NCBI GenBank assembly: GCA_029202545.1
Contig: CP119311.1
Coordinates: 2,976,001-3,040,000, forward strand
Reading direction: 5' to 3'
DNA from: Candidatus Pseudobacter hemicellulosilyticus
GTDB taxonomy: Bacteria > Bacteroidota > Bacteroidia > Chitinophagales > Chitinophagaceae
DNA: 64,000 nucleotides
Part shown: positions 50,889 to 59,512 of the stretch, in pieces
How the letters are laid out: the number at the start of each line of letters is the position of its first letter
How positions within the stretch are numbered: the stretch's first letter is position 1
Program-made: the position numbers and the translations under genes
The notes under the pieces: model-generated
The model's database searches: none
The model's input: only the letters and a program-made list of their open reading frames with translations
Told to the model about the DNA's origin: nothing

Positions 50889-53291
50889 ATGAAAGAAGCG
50901 AAAATATTGTTCCAACCAGAAGAAGAGATGGATTTTATTCCTATAATACCCCTGAACGAAAATGACGGCGATACCGGCGGAGATATAGTGATACCGGCCG
51001 AACTGCCCCTTTTACCCCTGCGCAATACAGTATTATTTCCCGGTGTGGTGCTGCCTATTACAGTTGGTCGCGACAAGAGCATCAAAGCCGTCAACGATGC
51101 ATACCGGACTGACAAACTGGTAGGCGTGGTGGCGCAAAAAGACAGTAATGTAGAGGACCCCGTGATCAGTGACCTGGAAGATATTGGCACCGTAGCCCGT
51201 ATCATTAAACTCATAAAAATGCCGGATGGGGGTACCACCGTGATCATCCAGGGCAAAAAGCGGTTCAAGGTAGAGACCATCCTCACCGATGACCCTTATT
51301 TCAAAGCACAGGTTTCTGTGCTGGAAGATGAAAATACCCCCCGCCCCGATGATTTTGACGCCTATGTGGCCAATATCAAGGAGCTGGCCATGCAGATCAT
51401 CCAGCTGTCTCCCAATATCCCCTCCGAAGCACATATCATCCTTAAGAATATTGAGAACCCTTCCTTCCTCATCCATTTTATTTCCAGCAACCTCAATACA
51501 GAGCTTACCGAAAAACAGAAGTTGCTGGAGCTGAACAATATTGAAGCGCGGGCCGATCTGCTCATGCAGGTACTGCAGCGTGAACTGCAGTTTGCCGAGC
51601 TCAAGAACAAGGTCACTACCAAGACCAAGACCGAGCTGGACAAACAGCAACGTGAATACTTCCTGCAGCAGCAGCTGAAAAGCATCAAGGAAGAACTGGG
51701 CGGCGACAGCAACGAGCGTGAGATCAAAGAGATGCAGAAAAAGGCGGAGACCCGCCAGTGGACAGAAGCTGCGAAGGAGATGTTCAAGAAAGGCGTTGAG
51801 AAACTGGAAAGGATGCATCCCAGTACGCCGGACTATTCCGTAGTGTACAATCACCTGGACCTGATGCTGGACCTGCCCTGGGGCGAGTTCACCAAGGACC
51901 GGTACGACCTGAAAAAAGCCCGGCAGGTGCTGGACAGGGATCATTACGGCATGGGCAAGGTAAAAGAACGGATCCTGGAATACCTGGCCGTGCTGAAGCT
52001 GAAGGGCGATATGAAGAGCCCCATCCTCTGCTTTGTTGGCCCTCCCGGTATTGGTAAAACCTCCCTGGGCCGCAGCATCGCCAGCGCTATTGAAAGAAAA
52101 TATGTGCGCATCAGCCTCGGCGGTCTGCATGATGAAAGCGAGATCCGCGGGCACCGGAAGACCTATATCGGCGCTATGCCCGGCAGGATCATCCAGAGCC
52201 TCCGCAAGATCAAGAGCTCTAATCCTGTCATGATCCTGGATGAGATCGATAAAGTAGGCGCTGATTTCCGCGGTGATCCCTCTTCGGCCCTGCTGGAAGT
52301 GCTGGATCCGGAGCAGAACCATACCTTCTACGATAATTACCTGGAACTGGAATACGATCTCAGCAAAGTGCTGTTCATTGCCACCGCCAACAATATCAAC
52401 AATATCCAGCCGGCCCTGCGGGACCGTTTAGAGATCATTGACCTCAGCGGTTATGCGGTGGAAGAGAAAATGGAGATCGCCCACAGGCACCTGGTGCCCA
52501 AACAAAAAGAAGCGCATGGCCTGAAGGACGTGTCCTTCAAAATGGGCCATAAAGTATTGGAGAAGATCATCCAGGACTATACCCGCGAAAGCGGTGTGCG
52601 GGAACTGGATCGTTACCTGGCTTCTGTAATGCGTTATGAAGCCAAGGAATTTGCAGTCAATGGTAAGATCAAATCCGTGCTCACCACCAAGGATGTGGAG
52701 AAGATCCTGGGCAAGCCCCGTTACAGCAATGAAATGTATAAGGTGGCCAATATGCCCGGCGTGGCGGTAGGCCTGGCCTGGACCTATGTAGGCGGTGATA
52801 TCCTTTTTGTGGAGACCAGCCTCAGCGACGGCAAGGGCGAGCTGAAGCTAACGGGTAACCTCGGCAACGTGATGAAGGAAAGCGCCAGCACAGCAATGAC
52901 CTACCTGCAGTCCAATGCAAAAAAAACAGATATTGACCCAACGCTCTTCACAAAGAAGACAGTACATATTCATGTGCCTGAAGGAGCCGTGCCCAAGGAT
53001 GGGCCAAGCGCCGGCATCACTATGATGAGCGCCATCGCTTCCGCTTTCACCGGCCGCCGCATAAAACCTTACCTGGCTATGACGGGTGAGATCACGCTGC
53101 GCGGACAGGTGCTACCGGTAGGAGGCATCAAGGAAAAAGTACTGGCAGCCAGGCGTGCAGGCCTGAAGGAGATCATCCTCTGCTGGCAGAATGAGAAAGA
53201 TGTGCAGGAGATAGATTCTGATTTCATCAAAGGACTGACTTTCTATTATGTTAAAACTATGCAACAGGTGCTGGAATTAGCGTTGGTATAG
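50889..53291 (+). CDS. lon: ATP-dependent protease Lon
   Basis: An 800-residue cytoplasmic AAA+ protease that degrades misfolded and regulatory proteins. LON substrate-binding domain (about 38-235), coiled-coil linker, AAA module with Walker A GPPGIGKTS and Walker B MILDEIDK, then the Ser-Lys peptidase with Ser707 (PKDGPSAGIT) and Lys750 (GGIKEKV). The N-terminus carries an extra acidic segment (ENDGDTGGDI). Length fits the 780-820 class. Single-gene unit; its nearest terminator is 230 bp downstream. Confidence 0.97.
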   Translation: MKEAKILFQPEEEMDFIPIIPLNENDGDTGGDIVIPAELPLLPLRNTVLFPGVVLPITVGRDKSIKAVNDAYRTDKLVGVVAQKDSNVEDPVISDLEDIGTVARIIKLIKMPDGGTTVIIQGKKRFKVETILTDDPYFKAQVSVLEDENTPRPDDFDAYVANIKELAMQIIQLSPNIPSEAHIILKNIENPSFLIHFISSNLNTELTEKQKLLELNNIEARADLLMQVLQRELQFAELKNKVTTKTKTELDKQQREYFLQQQLKSIKEELGGDSNEREIKEMQKKAETRQWTEAAKEMFKKGVEKLERMHPSTPDYSVVYNHLDLMLDLPWGEFTKDRYDLKKARQVLDRDHYGMGKVKERILEYLAVLKLKGDMKSPILCFVGPPGIGKTSLGRSIASAIERKYVRISLGGLHDESEIRGHRKTYIGAMPGRIIQSLRKIKSSNPVMILDEIDKVGADFRGDPSSALLEVLDPEQNHTFYDNYLELEYDLSKVLFIATANNINNIQPALRDRLEIIDLSGYAVEEKMEIAHRHLVPKQKEAHGLKDVSFKMGHKVLEKIIQDYTRESGVRELDRYLASVMRYEAKEFAVNGKIKSVLTTKDVEKILGKPRYSNEMYKVANMPGVAVGLAWTYVGGDILFVETSLSDGKGELKLTGNLGNVMKESASTAMTYLQSNAKKTDIDPTLFTKKTVHIHVPEGAVPKDGPSAGITMMSAIASAFTGRRIKPYLAMTGEITLRGQVLPVGGIKEKVLAARRAGLKEIILCWQNEKDVQEIDSDFIKGLTFYYVKTMQQVLELALV

Positions 53292-53586
53292 ACTAACTTG
53301 CTGAAGTAATCAGCGCGTGGTTGTTTGATACCGCAGCAGAAAAGCTGGCCCGATTTTTTATACTGTTACAGAGATGAGCGCTGAGTAAAAAACGATTTTC
53401 CTTTTAATGTTTTTTTAATCGTTTTGATGCAGGGGTCAGTAAACAAAAGTTGTCTTATACTGTTGTATTATACAGAATCAATTGAAAATTTTTCATGTTG
53501 GTTGTTTTAAGGGTTAAAGGAATTCCTCCATGTCAATGGAGGAATTTTTTTTTGCGCACTATTGACTATTTTCGTCTGGCTACTGC
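53292..53586. other. AT-rich spacer lon / porQ with a late terminator
   Basis: This 295-bp spacer is clearly AT-richer than its flanks. It has an imperfect hairpin AAAACGATT...AATCGTTTT (53390-53426), a TATACTGTTGTATTATACAG patch (about 53457-53476) that could be a dyad or promoter, and the strong terminator at 53521-53553. It could be a long lon 3' UTR or encode a small RNA. No peptide frame stands out. Confidence 0.45.
53521..53553 (+). terminator. Strong intrinsic terminator upstream of porQ
   Basis: AATTCCTCCAT (53521-53531), loop GTCA, ATGGAGGAATT (53536-53546), then TTTTTTT. Eleven perfect pairs. It ends about 34 bp before the porQ start, so porQ must have its own promoter in a very short space or just inside the hairpin. 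Confidence 0.92.
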
Positions 53587-54633
53587 ATGCGCATCATCCC
53601 GCTCATATGGCTGTTTTTGTTCATCAATTATGCATTGAATGCCCAGACCCTGGGCGGTAATTCCGTATTCAACTTTCTTCGGTTATCCAATACGCCGCAA
53701 TTGTCGGCCCTGGGTGGTATCAATACCACGCCGCAATCAAACGATATCGGTATGGCCTGGCATACTCCCAGCCTGCTGCGCCCCGATATGCACACACAGG
53801 TAAACGCCGTGTTCAATATACTCCCCGGGGATATAAAAAGTTACCACCTGATGGCGGGCTATCATGCCCGCGACTGGGGGACCAGTTTTGCCCTGGGCGT
53901 CCAGTACCTTAATTATGGAGAGATCCCGGCCACCGATGCGGCGGGAAATACGATGGGCCAGCTGCGTCCGTCCGACTATGTTGTGCAGCTGTCAGCCAGC
54001 AGGGCCTATGGTGAACGCTGGTATTACGGGGCTTCCCTTAAATTTATCCAGTCCAGTTACGGCGAGTATCGTGCTTCGGGGCTGGCGCTGGATGCGTCAC
54101 TCAGTTACCAGGATACCGCAGCGCTTTTGCAGGTTTCCCTGGTGCTGAAAAATATGGGCGCCCAGCTCAAAGCCTATGCAGGAACGCAGAAGACGGAATT
54201 GCCCTTTGATATCCAGGCAGGTATTTCAAAAAAATTGGCAAATGCACCCCTGCAATTTTCCATTACGGCCCATCATTTGCACCAGTTCGACATTCTTTAC
54301 GAGGACAGTTCATTCAATCAGGTCAGTGGTTTGGAGCCAGCAACAAAAACGGGGAATAAGTTCCCCGAACAGTTGTTCCGGCATGTTGTACTGGGTGTAC
54401 AGGCCTGGCTGACCGATAAGGTGGAGCTGAGCGCCGGTTATAATCATTTGCGGAGAAAGGAACTGAATATCGGGAATGCAGGCAATGGGTTGAATGGATT
54501 TTCGTTAGGAGTAGGATTGCTCTTTAAAAAGATACAGCTGCGGTATGCACGCAGTCATTACCAGCGGCAGCTGACCTATAACCAGGTGGGCCTGTCGTTC
54601 GCGATGACCGGTAACGGGCATGACCGTCAGTAA
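53587..54633 (+). CDS. porQ: Type IX secretion system protein PorQ
   Basis: A 348-residue exported outer-membrane barrel protein that belongs to the type IX secretion attachment complex (PorU/V/Q/Z). Signal peptide MRIIPLIWLFLFINYALNAQ. Family pattern: GGNSVFNFLRLSNTPQLSALGGINTTPQSNDIGMAWHTPSLL, YHARDWGTSFALGVQYLNYG and IQLRYARSHYQRQLTYNQVGLSFAM. No other T9SS component is in the window. The family is specific to Bacteroidota and supports the taxonomic call. Confidence 0.9.
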   Translation: MRIIPLIWLFLFINYALNAQTLGGNSVFNFLRLSNTPQLSALGGINTTPQSNDIGMAWHTPSLLRPDMHTQVNAVFNILPGDIKSYHLMAGYHARDWGTSFALGVQYLNYGEIPATDAAGNTMGQLRPSDYVVQLSASRAYGERWYYGASLKFIQSSYGEYRASGLALDASLSYQDTAALLQVSLVLKNMGAQLKAYAGTQKTELPFDIQAGISKKLANAPLQFSITAHHLHQFDILYEDSSFNQVSGLEPATKTGNKFPEQLFRHVVLGVQAWLTDKVELSAGYNHLRRKELNIGNAGNGLNGFSLGVGLLFKKIQLRYARSHYQRQLTYNQVGLSFAMTGNGHDRQ

Positions 54634-54763
54634 ATGCCGGTAATTGTTTTCCCTTAAGGGCGTTTACCCACTTATATTGACTGGGTGGAAAATGCTGGTC
54701 GGGCCCTGAAAAATATCGGCATTTTGCCTGAACTTAAGTCTCAACCTAAGAAACCTTACACAC

Positions 54764-55177
54764 ATGATAAAAATAGTGATAGCAGATGACCATCGACTGG
54801 TCCGTGAAGCCTGGAGGCTGGTACTCAACAGAGATCATCGTTTGTCTGTTATTGCTGTTTGCGAGAACGGCCACCGGGCCGTAGAAACCTGCCGGGTACT
54901 GAAGCCCGATATGGTGCTGATGGATATTAACATGGAGCCCATGAATGGTATAGAGGCCACCCGGCATATCCGCAGTTTCTCTGATACTATCCGCGTTATC
55001 GGTATCTCCGTCCATACAGATCATACCTATGTCAATGCCCTGCTGCAGGCAGGCGCCAACGGGTATGTTACCAAACATTCTTCAGGCGAGGAAATGATTG
55101 CCGCTATTCTGCAGGTCATGGAAGGACAGCCTTATTTCTGCAAAGAGATAGAAGGCGTGGTGAGCCACCAGCACTGA
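54764..55177 (+). CDS. Receiver-only response regulator (NarL-type, no HTH)
   Basis: A 137-residue protein with a complete receiver domain: acidic pair ADDH, phospho-acceptor Asp in MVLMDINMEPMNGIEATRHI, the conserved Ser of GISVH and the Lys of GYVTKHSS. It is NarL-like (LLQAGANGYVTK...EEMIAAILQVMEGQPYFCKEI), but the frame stops where the LuxR-type HTH normally starts (VVSHQH). The stop is TGA at 55175-55177, 22 bp before the convergent bioB end. It may signal by protein contact, or be a truncated regulator. Confidence 0.87.
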   Translation: MIKIVIADDHRLVREAWRLVLNRDHRLSVIAVCENGHRAVETCRVLKPDMVLMDINMEPMNGIEATRHIRSFSDTIRVIGISVHTDHTYVNALLQAGANGYVTKHSSGEEMIAAILQVMEGQPYFCKEIEGVVSHQH

Positions 55178-55199
55178 CCCGCTTACTCCCGAAAGCCGA

Positions 55200-56183
55200 T
55201 CAATGATGGTGATGGTGCGCTACTTTCTCTTCCTTGAAAGCTTCCCTTGGTTTTAATCCCAGCATATTGAACATGGTCATATCCTCATCAAAGGTGGGGT
55301 TGGGCGTGGTGAGCAGTTTATCGCCCGCAAAAATGGAATTGGCGCCTGCCATAAAGCAGAGACTCTGATCAGACACGCTCATGCTGGTGCGGCCGGCGCT
55401 GAGGCGGACCATGGCCCGGGGCATCAGGATGCGGGCGGTGGCGATCATGCGTACCATATCCATGACATTGACCATGGGATTATTCTCCAGCGGCGTACCT
55501 TTTACAGGCACCAGGGCGTTCACGGGCACGCTCTCCGGGTGTTCCGGCAGGGTGGCCAGGGTATGCAGCATGGTGATACGGTCATCATGGGTCTCGCCCA
55601 GTCCTACAATGCCGCCACAACAGACGGAAACTCCGGCCTGGCGGACATTATCCAGCGTCTGGAGGCGGTCTTCATAAGTTCGGGTAGTGATGATATCCTC
55701 ATAAAATTCGGAGGAGGTATCCAGGTTATGGTTATAGGCGTGCAGGCCTGCATCGGCCAGTTTACGGGCCTGTTCTGCGGTGACCATGCCCAGGGTGCAG
55801 CATACTTCCATGCCCATGGCGTTGACGCCTTTCACCATATCCAGCACCCGGTCAAAATCGCGGTTGTCCCGCACTTCACGCCAGGCGGCGCCCATGCAGA
55901 AACGGGTGGAGCCGGCATCTTTGGCTTTCTGTGCATAGGCCAGTACTTCCTCTTTTTTCATCAGGGCCTGAACATTGACGCCGGTATTGTAACGGGCTGC
56001 CTGCGGGCAATAGGCGCAGTCTTCTGTACAGCCGCCTGTTTTTATAGAAAGCAGGGTGCATACCTGTACTTCACCGGTATCATTGTACTCACGATGAACA
56101 GTAGCTGCCCTGTAGATCAGTTCCAGAAGGGGAGTGTCATAGATCTCTTTTACTTCTTCCGGGGTCCAGTTTGTCCTGATCAT
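55200..56183 (-). CDS. bioB: Biotin synthase with native C-terminal polyhistidine
   Basis: A 327-residue radical-SAM enzyme that inserts sulfur into dethiobiotin. The ATG at 56183 is used; a TTG at 56204 opens the frame earlier. The 4Fe-4S motif is GGCTEDCAYCPQ (CxxxCxxC). The 2Fe-2S ligands are in the CCTLGMVT, VCCGGIVGLGE and RLSAGRTSM regions. Length and motifs are normal. The C-terminus ends in EEKVAHHHHH, encoded by CACCATCACCATCAT, a natural five-His tail. Single-gene unit. No bioA, bioD or bioF neighbours. Confidence 0.95.
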   Translation of the reverse strand: MIRTNWTPEEVKEIYDTPLLELIYRAATVHREYNDTGEVQVCTLLSIKTGGCTEDCAYCPQAARYNTGVNVQALMKKEEVLAYAQKAKDAGSTRFCMGAAWREVRDNRDFDRVLDMVKGVNAMGMEVCCTLGMVTAEQARKLADAGLHAYNHNLDTSSEFYEDIITTRTYEDRLQTLDNVRQAGVSVCCGGIVGLGETHDDRITMLHTLATLPEHPESVPVNALVPVKGTPLENNPMVNVMDMVRMIATARILMPRAMVRLSAGRTSMSVSDQSLCFMAGANSIFAGDKLLTTPNPTFDEDMTMFNMLGLKPREAFKEEKVAHHHHH

Positions 56184-56364
56184 AGTTTTTGTTTTATAAA
56201 ACAATTGAAGTGGCGCGCAAAATAGGGAGTTTTTGACAAAAAAACGGATTTTGTACTACGCGGGACCATTCATAGCGATCCAGGTATTTTATACTGCTTT
56301 CTTATTAAGTGTATTGACTACATGGCTGAAGGCCGGTGATCATTTCAATGGCAGGACGCTGCGG

Positions 56365-57897
56365 TCAATGGTGTCCTATATAAGTAGAAGAATCTTTCAG
56401 CAAGGGAAACCCGGTCTCAAAATATTTATTCAGTACCAACCGGAAAGTATTTACCGAAGACATAGAATCATTTAAGCTGCTATAATCCTGGTCCGGGAAA
56501 TAAATGGCATTGAGGTTGTTGAATTCCAATGCCTGGTGCTGGTTGCCTGGCGCCGGTTCAAAGGAACGGAACCCATGATCGCTCTGGAGAATGATGATCC
56601 TCGGGCGATCGGAAGGCGCCAGTAGTTTATTGACCGCGTCCCTGATCAGGGTGTTGGTATATTTCAATTGGGACAGGTAACGCTCTTTGGGCGCTTTCGG
56701 GCTGATCCAGCTTTCAGGAGGGGTTAGGCTGCCAGTACTATCGTAAAAATACGGATCATGGGGCAGCAGGAAATGGGTGTATACAAAGGCCGGTTGCGGA
56801 CGCTGCCGGGATAGTTCCTCAAAGAACAGGGTGCTGGTCTTTTTCAGTTGATCCAGCTTATGCTTTTCGTTTTGTATCTGCTCCCGGACAGTGGCAGGCG
56901 ATGGTTGCCGCGGCGGGAAAAAATGCCAGCCAATATCCGCATAGATCCTTTTCCAGAAAGTCTGGGCAAGAAATATTTCGGTTTTGTCTGTCAGGTAGGA
57001 AAAGTTCAGTGGGGGCGGCTGGTGGGGCAGGGCAAAATAGGATTGATTGATAAGCGTATAGCCATGCTTTTCCAGCAGCTGGCAGACCAGGTTGTTATGG
57101 ATGGTCTCCATGCCCTCACAAAAATCTATCAGGTCTATCTTTTTGTTCAGCTTCTTCCGGTGGTAGTCCATATTCAGGATGCTGCCTACAGAGAAGGGCG
57201 TTGAATTATAGTTACTGGTGGAATGATCAGCATAAAAAAAGCCCTTCTGCCGGAAGAAGGAATCCAGGTGACTGTTATCATAGTCCCAGTAGCTTTTCAG
57301 GGTCCTGGAAGCGGAGTAGCCATCAAACACAATAAAATAAATATCGGGTCGCTGGCAGGTATCGCAGAAAGAAGTGTTCAGCAGCGGGGATGTTCTCTTT
57401 CCAAACCATTGTCTGGATTGCCCGCCGGTGCCGGCAATCAGCAGGCTGCTCACCAGTTCAATAGTGAGCAGTAACAGCAGCAGGCTGTTACTATATAAAA
57501 ACGTCCTGGGCAGGGCTGTCCTGCTGCGCAACAGCCACCAGATGACCGGGATCAGTAGTAGTAAGAGTGGCAGCAGGTGGCTGTAACGCGAAAGCCATTC
57601 CCAATGTTCTTTCAGGAAATCCTGCAATGCGCCAAAGAAAAAATAGACCAGCTCCAGGTAAAAGACCAGCAGTGCGTATTTTCTGAAGCGGCCCGGCAGC
57701 CAGCTGAACAGCAGCAGGATGATCAGGTGGATGGCCAGCAGCCAGGGCATGCCTGCCCGGAGCAGGTCGGCAGGCTGTAAAACAGGATACAGGCTGTTGC
57801 AGAGGTTCAGCAGGTAGAACAGCGGCAGTAGGAAGAGGAAATAAGGTTGCTCCTGCAGGCGCCGGAAAATGGATCGGTATGGTGAAGTGCTTGTCAA
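56365..57897 (-). CDS. Membrane sulfatase-like hydrolase
   Basis: A 510-residue protein. Five membrane helices (about 17-37, 45-65, 73-95, 105-122, 133-155) precede a sulfatase-fold domain with DIYFIVFDGYSASRTLKSYWDYD, HFLLPHDPYFYD and IILQSDHGFRS. There is no Cys/Ser-x-Pro-x-Arg formylglycine motif, so it is more like a phosphoethanolamine or phosphoglycerol transferase acting on envelope glycan. The start is a TTG whose last base is shared with the previous gene's TGA (overlap 57894-57897), indicating translational coupling. Last gene of the minus-strand cassette. Confidence 0.82.
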   Translation of the reverse strand: MTSTSPYRSIFRRLQEQPYFLFLLPLFYLLNLCNSLYPVLQPADLLRAGMPWLLAIHLIILLLFSWLPGRFRKYALLVFYLELVYFFFGALQDFLKEHWEWLSRYSHLLPLLLLLIPVIWWLLRSRTALPRTFLYSNSLLLLLLTIELVSSLLIAGTGGQSRQWFGKRTSPLLNTSFCDTCQRPDIYFIVFDGYSASRTLKSYWDYDNSHLDSFFRQKGFFYADHSTSNYNSTPFSVGSILNMDYHRKKLNKKIDLIDFCEGMETIHNNLVCQLLEKHGYTLINQSYFALPHQPPPLNFSYLTDKTEIFLAQTFWKRIYADIGWHFFPPRQPSPATVREQIQNEKHKLDQLKKTSTLFFEELSRQRPQPAFVYTHFLLPHDPYFYDSTGSLTPPESWISPKAPKERYLSQLKYTNTLIRDAVNKLLAPSDRPRIIILQSDHGFRSFEPAPGNQHQALEFNNLNAIYFPDQDYSSLNDSMSSVNTFRLVLNKYFETGFPLLKDSSTYIGHH

Positions 57898-59501
57898 GGT
57901 TGCGGGTTGGTTGATGGTTGAGTAGTTGAGAACCGGATATGGTACAGGTAGCCTTGCGGAATACTGTCAATGACGGTCAGCTGTACGGGCCTGTGGGTAC
58001 GGATACGAAAATAATCCGCCAGTGCCGGTACCTGTTGGCCCCAGAATATAACATTGGTATGTCCGGGAATGGCCTGCGTATCGGCAATGCCAAAACGCGC
58101 ATAGGTATTCCTGTAATTGTTGTGCATGAAATGTTCTGCGCCGAGAAAATTCAGCAGGGGATAATTGCGCGGTGGATCAAAAGCCCCAAAATATTGCAGC
58201 GGGAAACGGTCGGTCACAGAAATGAACAGGGTGCCTGGCTGCCGGCTTATCCGCGCATACGCCGTTTTGAATGCGCTGATGCTCTCCTGCTGCTGCCTGT
58301 TGGTCTTTTGCCAGCGCAGCAGGCCCCAGCTGATCAACAGCAGCGCCCCGGTCCCATACAGCCACCGCAACCTGCAGGATAGCGGAGACGCCGCTCCGGC
58401 GGAGACAGCGAGGAACAGGCTGATGAGCCAGCAGCAGGAAATAAGCCAGTAGCCCGGGATCTTCCGGAACAGCAGCAGGTAAACGGTGGCAGCCAGCAGC
58501 AGCGCTATGGCCAGGCTGCCCTGCGCCAGTGTTTTTTTGTGCCTGCCCGCATACAGGACCAGCAACAGCAGGGCCAGGAAATACACCCGGTTATTGATCA
58601 GCAGCCAGTAACCGGCTTCCCGGTTAAACGAGAGGCGGGTTTCCCGGGAGCCGTTCAGGCTGTGGTACATCTCCTGCAGTTTTTGGGTGGACAGGAAAGC
58701 GGTATCCACAAAGGGCGAACGCAGGTAATATTCCACATACCAAGGTTGTCCCGGCGCTGGCGGCCGGAGGGTATGGTCGTTGTAGAACGCATAGTTCTGC
58801 TGCCGGTAATCTTCTTCCTGCTGCCAGCCGCTGATATGCGCCCGGTAATAGCCCTGGTGCCACTGGTTCATTAGAATGATCCCTCCCGCCGCCAGCGCCA
58901 GTGTGCCGATCCTGAGCCAGCGCATCCGGGCCGGCGTATACAGCAGCAGGAAAGGCAGTGCTATCACTACCAGCGGTACCAGCACATGGATCCGGAAGCA
59001 GGCGGCTATCAGCAGCAGGGCCAGGGCTGTGGCGGCATTTTTCCGCGGCTTTGCCGGCTGGCCGGTGAGCAGCAGCAGCGCGCCGCTGCCGAGGGCGATG
59101 GCCGCATTGGAGAAATTTGGGGTCAGCAGGTTGATGCTGACAAAGCAGCTGAATATAAGGAGATAGAGCAGGTAGGCTGTCAGCGGGCGGTGTTGCTGCA
59201 AAAGCCTGTACAGGAAAATGCAGCAGGCAGTATAGTGCGCCCCGTACAGGAGCAGCGTATACCAGTTGATGCTCCCCGTTAGCAGGAACAGCTGTTTCAG
59301 CAGCAGCCCAGGTAAGGGATGCAGCCCATAATTATAATGCAGCAGTGCTGTAGGCGGAGCGCCAAAGCCGCCCGACAGGTAATACAATGCAAAGACATCC
59401 TCATTGGTGTTGTAGAGGCTATGACAGAAAGGAAGCAGTAAACAGAAAAGCAGCAGATTGATCCCGGCAGCCTGTATGCGTAAACGGTTTGATAGCTTCA
59501 T
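57894..59501 (-). CDS. Polytopic membrane protein, GT-C glycosyltransferase-like
   Basis: A 535-residue protein with about 10-12 hydrophobic helices in the first 400 residues and a soluble C-terminal part (about 400-535). The first extracytoplasmic loop, SLYNTNEDVFALYYLSGGFGAPPTALLHYNYGLHPLPGLLLKQLF, has the acidic residue and length of the catalytic loop in GT-C enzymes, which use lipid-linked sugar donors. Specific family not identified. It starts 11 bp after the methyltransferase stop and overlaps the sulfatase-like gene by four bases. Confidence 0.65.
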   Translation of the reverse strand: MKLSNRLRIQAAGINLLLFCLLLPFCHSLYNTNEDVFALYYLSGGFGAPPTALLHYNYGLHPLPGLLLKQLFLLTGSINWYTLLLYGAHYTACCIFLYRLLQQHRPLTAYLLYLLIFSCFVSINLLTPNFSNAAIALGSGALLLLTGQPAKPRKNAATALALLLIAACFRIHVLVPLVVIALPFLLLYTPARMRWLRIGTLALAAGGIILMNQWHQGYYRAHISGWQQEEDYRQQNYAFYNDHTLRPPAPGQPWYVEYYLRSPFVDTAFLSTQKLQEMYHSLNGSRETRLSFNREAGYWLLINNRVYFLALLLLVLYAGRHKKTLAQGSLAIALLLAATVYLLLFRKIPGYWLISCCWLISLFLAVSAGAASPLSCRLRWLYGTGALLLISWGLLRWQKTNRQQQESISAFKTAYARISRQPGTLFISVTDRFPLQYFGAFDPPRNYPLLNFLGAEHFMHNNYRNTYARFGIADTQAIPGHTNVIFWGQQVPALADYFRIRTHRPVQLTVIDSIPQGYLYHIRFSTTQPSTNPQP

Positions 59502-59512
59502 CAGCTGGCGTT

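Noticed and set aside
56233..56475. 80-codon plus-strand frame with a hydrophobic stretch
   Set aside because: It runs into the 3' end of the sulfatase-like gene on the other strand, has no family resemblance and no good upstream signal.
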